NCBI GenBank assembly: GCA_934417455.1 | Contig: CAKRWK010000079.1 | Coordinates: 1-5,964 of the forward strand | Length of the DNA: 5,964 bases | Direction of reading: 5' to 3' | Origin: an uncultured Eubacteriales bacterium | GTDB lineage: Bacteria; Bacillota; Clostridia; Oscillospirales; CAG-272 | Part shown: in pieces, positions 1 through 5,898 of the stretch | Position numbering within the stretch: position 1 is the stretch's first letter | Layout of the letters: each line of letters opens with the position of its first letter | Made by a program: the position numbers and the translations under genes | Notes under the pieces: model-generated | Told to the model about the DNA's origin: nothing | The model's database searches: none | What the model saw: the letters and a program-made list of their open reading frames with translations, nothing else

Positions 1-250
1 GATATATCCCATGCGTAACGAATGTTGCGGCGGCTATGTCACACTGGAAGACCGCGCACTGGCAGACAGAAAGTCGCAGGCGGTCGGAAAGAGTGCCGCC
101 GACGGCGGTGCCGACCTTCTGGTGACGGCCTGCCCGCTCTGCAAGTACAACCTTGTCAAAAGCGGCAGTCCGGTGCCCGTCGTGTACTTCACAGAACTTC
201 TGGCCGAGGCACTCGGCGTAAAGGAGGACCCCAATGACAGAGAAAAATGA
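1..250 (+). CDS. hdrB: HdrB-like heterodisulfide reductase subunit B, C-terminal part (5' truncated by window)
   Basis: The frame is open from base 2 with no start needed; the N-terminus lies upstream of the window, so this is a partial gene of 82 visible codons ending at TGA 248-250. It carries the C-terminal half of a CCG domain: a Cys-Cys-Gly-Gly motif at visible residues 8-11, then 34 residues later a CPLC motif (Cys44 and Cys47). This spacing matches the family pattern of a CC pair followed about 35 residues later by CxxC. In methanogen HdrB such CCG domains bind the non-cubane 4Fe-4S clusters that cleave the CoM-S-S-CoB disulfide; in bacteria the acceptor is usually unknown (DsrC has been proposed in sulfate reducers). 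The gene overlaps hdrC by 17 nt. An internal ATG at 11 is inside the domain and is not the real start. A related CCG-domain protein such as a glycolate oxidase or succinate dehydrogenase-type subunit is possible in isolation, but the following hdrC and hdrA make HdrB by far the best call. Confidence 0.9.
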   Translation, partial: IYPMRNECCGGYVTLEDRALADRKSQAVGKSAADGGADLLVTACPLCKYNLVKSGSPVPVVYFTELLAEALGVKEDPNDREK

Positions 251-626
251 GCAAAAGAGGGAACAGGTGCTCCGCATGAGCGGGGTCAATCCCGTCAAAT
301 GCATGCGTTGCGGAAAATGCTCCGGTACCTGTCCGTCGTATGACGAAATGGAATATCATCCGCATCAGTTTGTCTACATGGTAGAAACCGGTGACATCGA
401 TACGCTGATGAAGTCGGATTCCGTTTATAAATGCCTGTCCTGTTTTGCCTGCGTCGACCGTTGCCCCCGCGGCGTGGAACCGGCAAAACTCGTGGAGGCT
501 ATTCGCCTGCTTGCCGTCCGCGAGAAGGGAAAGAACCACCTGACCCCCGACGACATTCCGGCACTGCTCGACGACGATATGCCTCAACAGGCCATCGTCA
601 GCGCCCTGCGCAAATACGCGAAGTAA
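234..626 (+). CDS. hdrC: HdrC-like heterodisulfide reductase subunit C, 4Fe-4S dicluster ferredoxin
   Basis: A 130-residue protein with two classic CxxCxxCxxxCP motifs, at Cys23/26/29/33 and Cys67/70/73/77, each expected to bind a 4Fe-4S cluster. There is no membrane segment or signal peptide, so it should be cytoplasmic. In HdrABC complexes HdrC is the electron wire between the flavin/iron-sulfur subunit HdrA and the catalytic subunit HdrB. It is shorter than methanogen HdrC, with only a short helical tail after the second motif, which ends in a PQQAIVSALRKY segment; such tails are familiar in bacterial homologues. The start at 234 is supported by a strong AAGGAGG at 221-227, six bases upstream, and the gene overlaps the end of hdrB by 17 nt, which suggests translational coupling. 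It ends 12 nt before hdrA, with the hdrA ribosome-binding site overlapping its TAA stop. The function as HdrC is firm; the electron partner outside the complex is inferred. Confidence 0.92.
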   Translation: MTEKNEQKREQVLRMSGVNPVKCMRCGKCSGTCPSYDEMEYHPHQFVYMVETGDIDTLMKSDSVYKCLSCFACVDRCPRGVEPAKLVEAIRLLAVREKGKNHLTPDDIPALLDDDMPQQAIVSALRKYAK

Positions 627-638
627 GGAGGAAAACCC

Positions 639-2633
639 ATGCAAAGAATAGGTGTGTTTGTATGCCACTGCGGTACCAACATTGCGGGTACGGTGGATGT
701 CAAGGCGGTTGCCGAGGCGCTCGCTCATGAGCCTTCCGTCGTTTTCTCCACGGATTATCAGTACATGTGTTCGCAGGCCGGTCAGAATATGATTAAAGAA
801 GCCGTGGCCGAACATCGGCTGACGGGCATTGTGGTCTGCTCCTGCTCGCCCCGTATGCACGAGGCAACCTTCCGTAAAACGGCGGCGGCCGCGGGTCTTA
901 ATCCGTACATGGTCGAAATCGCCAATATCCGGGAACAGTGTTCGTGGGTACATAAGGATATGCCGACCGGCACGGCCAAAGCGATTATCCTCGCCAAAGC
1001 GGCCGTGGCCAAAGTCAATCTCAATGCGCCCCTTGTTCCCGGAGAAACCCCGGTCACCAAGCGCGCGCTTGTCATCGGCGGCGGTATTGCCGGTATTCAG
1101 ACGGCGCTGGATATTGCCGACGCCGGATTTCCCGTGGACATTGTGGAAACCAAACCGACCATCGGCGGAAAAATGGCGCAACTCGACAAAACCTTCCCGA
1201 CGCTGGACTGCGCCGCCTGCATTCTGACACCCAAAATGGTGGATGTCGCGCAGAACGAAAACATTCGTATCTTCTCTTATTCCGAAGTCACAGATGTGAA
1301 GGGCTTTGTCGGCAACTTCGACGTAACCATCAAGCGCAAGGCGCGGTATGTCAAAGAAGAGGTCTGCACGGGTTGCGGCCTCTGTACCGAAAAATGTCCG
1401 CAAAAGAAAGTCCCGAATGAGTTCAACCTCGGCATGGACAACCGTCATGCCATCTATATTCCGTTTGCGCAGGCCGTACCGAAGGTCGCTACTATTGACC
1501 CGAACTACTGCATGATGCTGAAAAACGGAAAATGCGGTGTCTGCTCCAAAGTGTGCGGTGCCGGCGCCATCGACTATCAGGCAAAGGATACGTATGTGGA
1601 AGAGAAGTACGGTGCCATCGTTGTGGCTACAGGCTTCAATCCCATCTCCATGGAAAAATTTGACGAGTACGCGTACTCCGAATCGAAAGACGTCATTACG
1701 TCCCTTGAACTTGAACGTCTTATGAACGCGGCCGGCCCCACGGGCGGCACGCTTCTGCGTCCGTCCGACGGAGAACATCCCCATACCATTGTGTTCGTGC
1801 AGTGCGTCGGTTCCCGTTGTGCCGCCTGCGCGGAAAAGGGAAAAGAATACTGCTCCAAAATATGTTGTATGTATACGGCAAAACACGCCATGCTTATCCG
1901 TGATAAATACCCCGATACGGAAGTGTATGTCTTCTATATCGACGTGCGCACACCGGGTAAGAATTTCGACGAATTTTACCGCCGTGCCGTGGAAGAATAC
2001 GGCGTGCACTACATCAAGGGTATGGTCGGTAAGGTGATTCCCGACGGCAAAAAACTCAAAGTGCAAGGTTCCGACCTCATTTACGGACGTCAACTTCACA
2101 TCGACGCCGATCTTGTGGTGCTGGCCGCCGCCATTGAACCCGACAAGTCCGCAAGACACCTGGCCACCATGCTGACGGCCAGCATGGATACCAACGATTT
2201 CTTTACGGAAGCGCACCCGAAACTCCGTCCCGTCGAAAGCCCGACGGCCGGTGTGTTCCTTTCCGGTACCTGCCAGGGTCCGAAGGACATTCCCGAAACG
2301 GTATCGCAGGCCGGCGCCGCCGCGTCCAAGGTGATCGGTCTTCTCTGCAAAGACAAACTGACGGGCAACCCCTGCGTCGCCCATCCCGACGAGATGATGT
2401 GCAACGGCTGTTCCACCTGTGAAAAGGTGTGCCCGTACGGCGCCATCACCTATCAGGACAAGGAGTTCCGTATGCCGAACCGCACGACGAAAATCCGGCG
2501 TGTGGCCGTGGTCAACGAAGCGGTCTGCCAGGGATGCGGTGCCTGTACCGTTGCCTGTATGTCCGGTGCCATGGACCTGCGCGGATTCTCGAATAAACAA
2601 ATCATGGCGGAGGTGGATGCCATATGCAAGTAA
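639..2633 (+). CDS. hdrA: HdrA-like heterodisulfide reductase subunit A, FAD and multi-4Fe-4S electron-bifurcating subunit
   Basis: A 664-residue protein, close to the usual length of methanogen HdrA (about 650-670). Domains in order: an N-terminal HdrA-specific domain (roughly 1-140) with Cys9/Cys11, Cys44, Cys67/Cys69 and Cys101; a thioredoxin-reductase-like FAD domain starting with GGGIAG at 147-152 and including the conserved Cys191/Cys194 region; an inserted ferredoxin domain with CxxCxxCxxxCP at 243/246/249/253 and a C-X7-C-X2-C-X3-C site at 291/299/302/306; the family signature around 389-410 (CVGSR followed by YCSKICC); the flavin-site segment GTCQGPKDIPETVSQAG at 543-559; and a C-terminal ferredoxin with sites at 588/591/594/598 and 630/633/636/640. 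In the family, the HdrA FAD is the bifurcation site that splits an electron pair between ferredoxin and the HdrBC branch. The start is fixed by AAGGAGG at 625-631, seven bases before the ATG. It overlaps the MvhD-like gene by 10 nt. Bifurcation here is inferred from the family and context, not shown. Confidence 0.95.
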   Translation: MQRIGVFVCHCGTNIAGTVDVKAVAEALAHEPSVVFSTDYQYMCSQAGQNMIKEAVAEHRLTGIVVCSCSPRMHEATFRKTAAAAGLNPYMVEIANIREQCSWVHKDMPTGTAKAIILAKAAVAKVNLNAPLVPGETPVTKRALVIGGGIAGIQTALDIADAGFPVDIVETKPTIGGKMAQLDKTFPTLDCAACILTPKMVDVAQNENIRIFSYSEVTDVKGFVGNFDVTIKRKARYVKEEVCTGCGLCTEKCPQKKVPNEFNLGMDNRHAIYIPFAQAVPKVATIDPNYCMMLKNGKCGVCSKVCGAGAIDYQAKDTYVEEKYGAIVVATGFNPISMEKFDEYAYSESKDVITSLELERLMNAAGPTGGTLLRPSDGEHPHTIVFVQCVGSRCAACAEKGKEYCSKICCMYTAKHAMLIRDKYPDTEVYVFYIDVRTPGKNFDEFYRRAVEEYGVHYIKGMVGKVIPDGKKLKVQGSDLIYGRQLHIDADLVVLAAAIEPDKSARHLATMLTASMDTNDFFTEAHPKLRPVESPTAGVFLSGTCQGPKDIPETVSQAGAAASKVIGLLCKDKLTGNPCVAHPDEMMCNGCSTCEKVCPYGAITYQDKEFRMPNRTTKIRRVAVVNEAVCQGCGACTVACMSGAMDLRGFSNKQIMAEVDAICK

Positions 2634-3058
2634 CCGAATATAAGCCCCTGATTGTGGCGTTTTGCTGCAACTGGTGTTCGTACGCCGGTGCCGACCTTGC
2701 CGGCAATAACCGACTGAACTATCCGGCCGACGTGAAAATCATCCGTGTGCCGTGCTCCTGCCGCGTCAATCCCATGTTTATTCTCCGCGCGTTTCAGCGC
2801 GGCGCGGACGGCGTGATTCTCTGCGGATGCCACCCCGGCGACTGCCACTATACGTCCGGCAACTATTATACCCGTCGTCGTATGGCTCTCCTTTTCTCCA
2901 TGCTTGATTATCTCGGTATCGAGAGAGAACGCACGAGAGTGGAGTGGGTCAGCGCGGCGGAAGGCGCAAAATTTGCCGCCACCATGAATGATTTCGCCGA
3001 AAAAGTCGCCGCTCTCGGCGAGAACAAGAGATTGGAGGATTTACGATGCAGGAAATAA
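2624..3058 (+). CDS. flxD: MvhD/FlxD-like hydrogenase iron-sulfur subunit, 2Fe-2S electron-transfer protein
   Basis: A 144-residue soluble protein with the hallmark MvhD-family motifs: FCCNWCSYAGADLAG at 13-27 (Cys14, Cys15, Cys18), a VPCSCRV segment with Cys44 and Cys46, and a GCHPGDCHY motif at 68-76 (Cys69, Cys74). MvhD binds one 2Fe-2S cluster and passes electrons from the electron-donating module to the flavin of HdrA; in bacterial Flx-Hdr complexes the equivalent subunit is named FlxD. Its place directly after hdrA and before the two iron-sulfur proteins and the FAD/NAD(P) protein matches that linker role. No Ni-Fe hydrogenase large subunit is seen in the window, so the donor is probably NAD(P)H rather than H2. 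The ATG at 2624 has GGAGG at 2609-2613 and overlaps hdrA by 10 nt. The last codons also contain the ribosome-binding site of the next gene. The family assignment is firm; the symbol is by context. Confidence 0.88.
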   Translation: MQVTEYKPLIVAFCCNWCSYAGADLAGNNRLNYPADVKIIRVPCSCRVNPMFILRAFQRGADGVILCGCHPGDCHYTSGNYYTRRRMALLFSMLDYLGIERERTRVEWVSAAEGAKFAATMNDFAEKVAALGENKRLEDLRCRK

Positions 3059-4041
3059 ACCGTGAGACTCTGATTGCCAAAGCGTCGGCTCTGCTGGCCG
3101 ACGGAACGGTAAATCGCGTTCTCGGCTGGAAAGCCGGCGAGTTTGCCTATGACGTCACACCCGCCGTCTTCCGTACGGCGGAAGACATGGAGAAAGACTT
3201 TGTTTTCAACGGCTTTTGCGGAGCGAATTTTTCAAAATATCTGGTGCGGGAGACGGCGGCAGACGAAAACCGCGTTCTCGTGTTCCTGAAACCGTGCGAT
3301 ACATACAGTTTCAACCAGCTTCTGACCGAGCACCGCTTTGACAGAGAAAAGGTGTATGCCGTCGGCATTCCGTGCGACGGTATGATGGATGTCGGTACCC
3401 TGAAAACCCGTGTGCCGGACGGTATTCTTTCCGTCGCCGAAAAGGGTGACGCCGTAACGGTGGAAACACTCTATGACGGTGATAAGACATTTGAAAAGTC
3501 CGACCTTTTGCCCGACAGATGCCGTCATTGTAAGTCGAAAAAGCACGTTGCTTACGACGAACTTCTCGGGGAAGAAGGAGAGATCCTCGATTCTTCCCGT
3601 TTTGACGAAGTTGATAAACTCGAAAAAATGACGCCCGACGAACGCTTTGCTTTCTGGCAGAACGAACTGTCCCGCTGCATCCGTTGCAATGCCTGCCGCG
3701 ATGTTTGTCCGGCCTGTACCTGTGAGAAGTGTGTGTTCGACAACCCGAATTCCGGTGTCGAAAACAAAGCGGCCGCCAATTCCTTTGAGGAAAAGATGTT
3801 CCATGTTATCCGCGCGTTCCACGTGGCGGGACGTTGTACCGACTGCGGCGAATGTTCCCGCGTCTGCCCGCAGCATATTCCGCTTCACCTTCTGAACCGC
3901 AAATTCATTTTTGACATTGACCGTTTTTACGGCGATTATCAGGCCGGTGCCGAGGTCGGCAGCCGTGCCCCCGTCGTGAATTACACACCTGATGACATCG
4001 AACCGTGCGACGCGGTGGAAAGGGGGGCGCACCATGCGTAA
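3046..4041 (+). CDS. flxC: 4Fe-4S dicluster protein with FrhB/FdhB-like N-terminal part, probable FlxC subunit
   Basis: A 331-residue cytoplasmic iron-sulfur protein. The N-terminal half (about 1-165) resembles coenzyme F420 hydrogenase/dehydrogenase beta-type proteins, with a KPCD motif (Cys84), an IPCDG motif (Cys110) and a CRHC pair (Cys159, Cys162). The C-terminal half is a ferredoxin dicluster with sites at Cys211/214/217/221 and Cys264/267/270/274, both with the CP ending. The first site continues directly into an extra cysteine-rich stretch, CPACTCEKC, adding Cys224, Cys226 and Cys229. It most likely relays electrons between the NAD(P)H-oxidising subunits and the MvhD-like protein. The ATG at 3046 has GGAGG at 3034-3038, seven bases away, and overlaps the previous gene by 13 nt; it overlaps the next by 8 nt. 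The iron-sulfur relay role is well supported. The name flxC rests on gene order and on the neighbour being the clearer AsrA-like FlxB candidate, so the B and C labels could be swapped. Confidence 0.72.
   Translation: MQEINRETLIAKASALLADGTVNRVLGWKAGEFAYDVTPAVFRTAEDMEKDFVFNGFCGANFSKYLVRETAADENRVLVFLKPCDTYSFNQLLTEHRFDREKVYAVGIPCDGMMDVGTLKTRVPDGILSVAEKGDAVTVETLYDGDKTFEKSDLLPDRCRHCKSKKHVAYDELLGEEGEILDSSRFDEVDKLEKMTPDERFAFWQNELSRCIRCNACRDVCPACTCEKCVFDNPNSGVENKAAANSFEEKMFHVIRAFHVAGRCTDCGECSRVCPQHIPLHLLNRKFIFDIDRFYGDYQAGAEVGSRAPVVNYTPDDIEPCDAVERGAHHA
4020..4027 (+). promoter_or_regulatory. G-rich ribosome-binding site deciding the start of the flxB-like gene
   Basis: The run AAGGGGGG ends six bases before the ATG at 4034. 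It differs from AGGAGG by one base but is well placed, whereas the upstream in-frame ATG at 3992 has no purine-rich site before it. This supports the shorter 342-residue product. It is the only junction in the operon without a clean GGAG core. Confidence 0.65.
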
Positions 4042-5062
4042 AATTGCTCTTTCGCGTCTTTCCGACCTCTTTTCCGCCATTGCCGCCAAAGAAGTGTTGT
4101 ATCTGCCCGTCGATACAAACGGCGGCGCACGTTTTGAAGAATGGGCACAGGGAAAGCAACTTTCCGACGCCTTGAAGACAACGAGAAGTGCCAAGGACTT
4201 CTTTTTCCCGCAGACGGAAAATCTGATGGACTTCAAGACGGAAGGAAAGACGGTAGAAATCATCGATACCCGCCGCGAATGCGAAGATTTCGTCATTTTC
4301 GGTGTGCGTGCCTGTGACGTGCGCAGTTTTTCCGTGTTGGATAAGGTGTTCCTCGCACAACCCGCCGACTCTTATTACAAAAACCGCAGGGAACATGCCA
4401 CGATTGTGTCGCTTGCCTGCAAAAAGCCGTCCGAAACCTGTTTTTGCGGAACGTTCGGCGTTGACCCTTCCGAACCGGAAGGCGATGTCGTCTGCTATCG
4501 CACGGAGGACACGCTTCTCCTTGACGCAAAGACGGAAAAGGGGGAAAAACTTCTCTCGGCACTTGATGCCGTGACGGAACCGGCGGATGCCGATGCCGCC
4601 GACGGCGAGAAGGCAGACATCCGCCGTCGCGTCGCAAGACTGCCGCTCTCGGGTCTGCGTGCCGATGCGTTCGGTGCGGGAAAAACCGACGAGTACTTCG
4701 GTGCACCAGAGTGGAAGGAACTTTCCGCTTCCTGTCTCGGTTGCGGTACCTGCACGTTCGTTTGCCCCACCTGTCAGTGCTACGACATCAAGGACTTCAA
4801 CACCGGTCACGGTGTCAAGCGTTTCCGTTGTTGGGACTCCTGCATGTACTCCGACTTTACGAAGATGTCGGCCGGTCAGCCGAGACTGACGCAGACCGAG
4901 CGCTTCCGTCAGCGTTTCATGCACAAACTTGTCTATTTCCCGACCAATAACGACGGCATGTTTTCCTGCGTCGGTTGCGGTCGTTGCGTGGAGAAGTGCC
5001 CCATTCAGATGAATATTGTCAAAGTGATGAAAACGTTGGGAGGGCATAAAGATGAACAGTAA
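4034..5062 (+). CDS. flxB: AsrA-like 4Fe-4S dicluster protein, probable FlxB subunit
   Basis: A 342-residue protein from the ATG at 4034. It resembles anaerobic sulfite reductase subunit A (about 347 residues) and the beta subunit of archaeal sulfhydrogenases: a GVRACD motif at 90-95, an ACKKPSETCFC segment with Cys129, Cys136 and Cys138, a first ferredoxin site at Cys234/237/240/244 running into CPTCQC (Cys247, Cys249), a conserved RCWDSCMYSDF stretch, and a second site at Cys312/315/318/322. In AsrAB and sulfhydrogenases this subunit passes electrons between the FAD/NAD(P) subunit and the catalytic part, and the AsrB-like partner is indeed encoded next. No siroheme AsrC is visible, so a sulfite reductase is not supported. 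An earlier in-frame ATG at 3992 would add 14 residues but lies deep in the previous gene without a ribosome-binding site; 4034 has a G-rich one six bases upstream. Residues about 180-200 form a low-complexity Ala/Asp/Glu linker (PADADAADGEKAD). Confidence 0.78.
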   Translation: MRKIALSRLSDLFSAIAAKEVLYLPVDTNGGARFEEWAQGKQLSDALKTTRSAKDFFFPQTENLMDFKTEGKTVEIIDTRRECEDFVIFGVRACDVRSFSVLDKVFLAQPADSYYKNRREHATIVSLACKKPSETCFCGTFGVDPSEPEGDVVCYRTEDTLLLDAKTEKGEKLLSALDAVTEPADADAADGEKADIRRRVARLPLSGLRADAFGAGKTDEYFGAPEWKELSASCLGCGTCTFVCPTCQCYDIKDFNTGHGVKRFRCWDSCMYSDFTKMSAGQPRLTQTERFRQRFMHKLVYFPTNNDGMFSCVGCGRCVEKCPIQMNIVKVMKTLGGHKDEQ

Positions 5063-5882
5063 CGAACCTCTGATTCCGAAAATCGGCGTCGTGACGGATA
5101 TCCGTATCGACACGCCCGATGTCAAAACCTTCCGCGTTGTTACGCCCGACGGGAAAAAAGCCTTTGAGCACAAGCCGGGGCAGTGCGCCATGCTCTCCGT
5201 TCCCGGTGTCGGTGAGGCGATGTTTTCCATCACCTCCTCTCCGACCAATACGGAATTTATGGAATTTTCCATCAAAAAGTGCGGTTGCGTGACGGAATGG
5301 CTTCATTCCATGGAAGTGGGACAGCAGATTACCATCCGCGGTCCGTACGGGCATCCCTTTCCCGTCGACACGGAGTTCGTCGGTCACGATATGCTCTTCA
5401 TTGCCGGGGGTATCGGCCTTGCGCCTCTGCGTTCGGTTATCAATTACTGCCGTCGCTACCGCGACCGCTACGGAAAAATTGACGTGGTGTACGGTTCCCG
5501 CAGTATGCAGGACCTTGTCGATTACAGGGAAATCATCGAAGAGTGGGAAAAGGATGCCCATGTGAATGTGCATTTGACCATCGACCGGGAGCAGCCCGAA
5601 TGGTCCGGTCATGTGGGATTCGTGCCCAACTATGTAAAGGAATTGGGCTTCTCCACCGACAAGATCGCCATTCTCTGCGGCCCGCCCATCATGATCAAGT
5701 TTACCCTGGCGGGACTTCAGGAGCTGGGCTTCGATAAAACTCAGATCTATACAACCTTGGAGCTTCGCATGAAATGCGGCATCGGCAAATGCGGCAGATG
5801 CAATGTGGGCGCCAAGTATGTCTGCAAGGACGGCCCGGTTTTCCGATGCGACCAGTTGGACGAACTGCCCGCCGAATATTGA
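5052..5882 (+). CDS. flxA: FAD/NAD(P)-binding oxidoreductase, AsrB/FlxA-like, with C-terminal 2Fe-2S site
   Basis: A 276-residue member of the ferredoxin-NADP reductase superfamily, close in length to anaerobic sulfite reductase subunit B (about 272). The order is an FAD-binding barrel with PGQ at 42-44 and the flavin motif FSITSSP at 58-64, an NAD(P)-binding domain with GGIGLAPLR at 119-127 and CGPP at 209-212, and a C-terminal 2Fe-2S site with Cys242, Cys247, Cys250 and Cys258 (C-X4-C-X2-C-X7-C), as in dihydroorotate dehydrogenase electron-transfer subunits. It is the likely NAD(P)H entry or exit point of the complex: hydride goes to FAD, then to the 2Fe-2S and on to the FlxB/FlxC-like proteins. 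NAD versus NADP preference cannot be read reliably from the sequence. The ATG at 5052 has GGAGG at 5039-5043, eight bases away, and overlaps the previous gene by 11 nt. PyrK or sulfhydrogenase gamma are alternatives by fold, but the context strongly favours FlxA. Confidence 0.87.
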   Translation: MNSNEPLIPKIGVVTDIRIDTPDVKTFRVVTPDGKKAFEHKPGQCAMLSVPGVGEAMFSITSSPTNTEFMEFSIKKCGCVTEWLHSMEVGQQITIRGPYGHPFPVDTEFVGHDMLFIAGGIGLAPLRSVINYCRRYRDRYGKIDVVYGSRSMQDLVDYREIIEEWEKDAHVNVHLTIDREQPEWSGHVGFVPNYVKELGFSTDKIAILCGPPIMIKFTLAGLQELGFDKTQIYTTLELRMKCGIGKCGRCNVGAKYVCKDGPVFRCDQLDELPAEY

Positions 5883-5884
5883 TG

Positions 5885-5890
5885 AAGGAG
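5885..5890 (+). promoter_or_regulatory. Ribosome-binding site of the gene starting at 5899
   Basis: AAGGAG lies eight bases before the ATG at 5899, in the 16-nt gap after the flxA-like stop codon. It selects this ATG over the ATG at 5891, which sits directly against the site and opens another frame. Confidence 0.75.
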
Positions 5891-5898
5891 ATGGAATT

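Noticed and set aside
189..2600. 803-codon minus-strand open frame opposite hdrC and hdrA
   Set aside because: Its codons are exactly registered with those of hdrC and hdrA, which share the same frame. It is open only because these genes avoid TTA, CTA and TCA codons. Its translation is His/Arg/Gly-rich with no recognisable domain, while the plus strand encodes clear Hdr families.
2785..2802. CCGCGC / GCGCGG hairpin with a 6-nt loop inside the MvhD-like gene
   Set aside because: Six-base GC stem within coding sequence with no following T-run; readily explained by GC-rich Arg/Ala/Gly codons and not a terminator.
3992..4033. Upstream alternative start for the flxB-like gene
   Set aside because: It would add 14 residues with no ribosome-binding site and a 50-nt overlap with the preceding gene; the ATG at 4034 has a well-spaced G-rich site and an 8-nt overlap like its neighbours.
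3232..4296. 354-codon minus-strand open frame opposite the flxC-like gene
   Set aside because: Codon-registered shadow of the real gene; no recognisable motifs and no convincing ribosome-binding site or operon context.
3905..5275. 456-codon minus-strand open frame opposite the flxB-like gene
   Set aside because: Codon-registered with the gene starting at 4034, so again a consequence of codon bias; it spans the ends of two other real genes and has no domain signal.
4034..5882. Anaerobic sulfite reductase (AsrAB) interpretation
   Set aside because: The two proteins resemble AsrA and AsrB, but no siroheme AsrC is visible, the gene beginning at 5899 does not look like one, and the upstream Hdr and MvhD-like genes fit Flx-Hdr much better.
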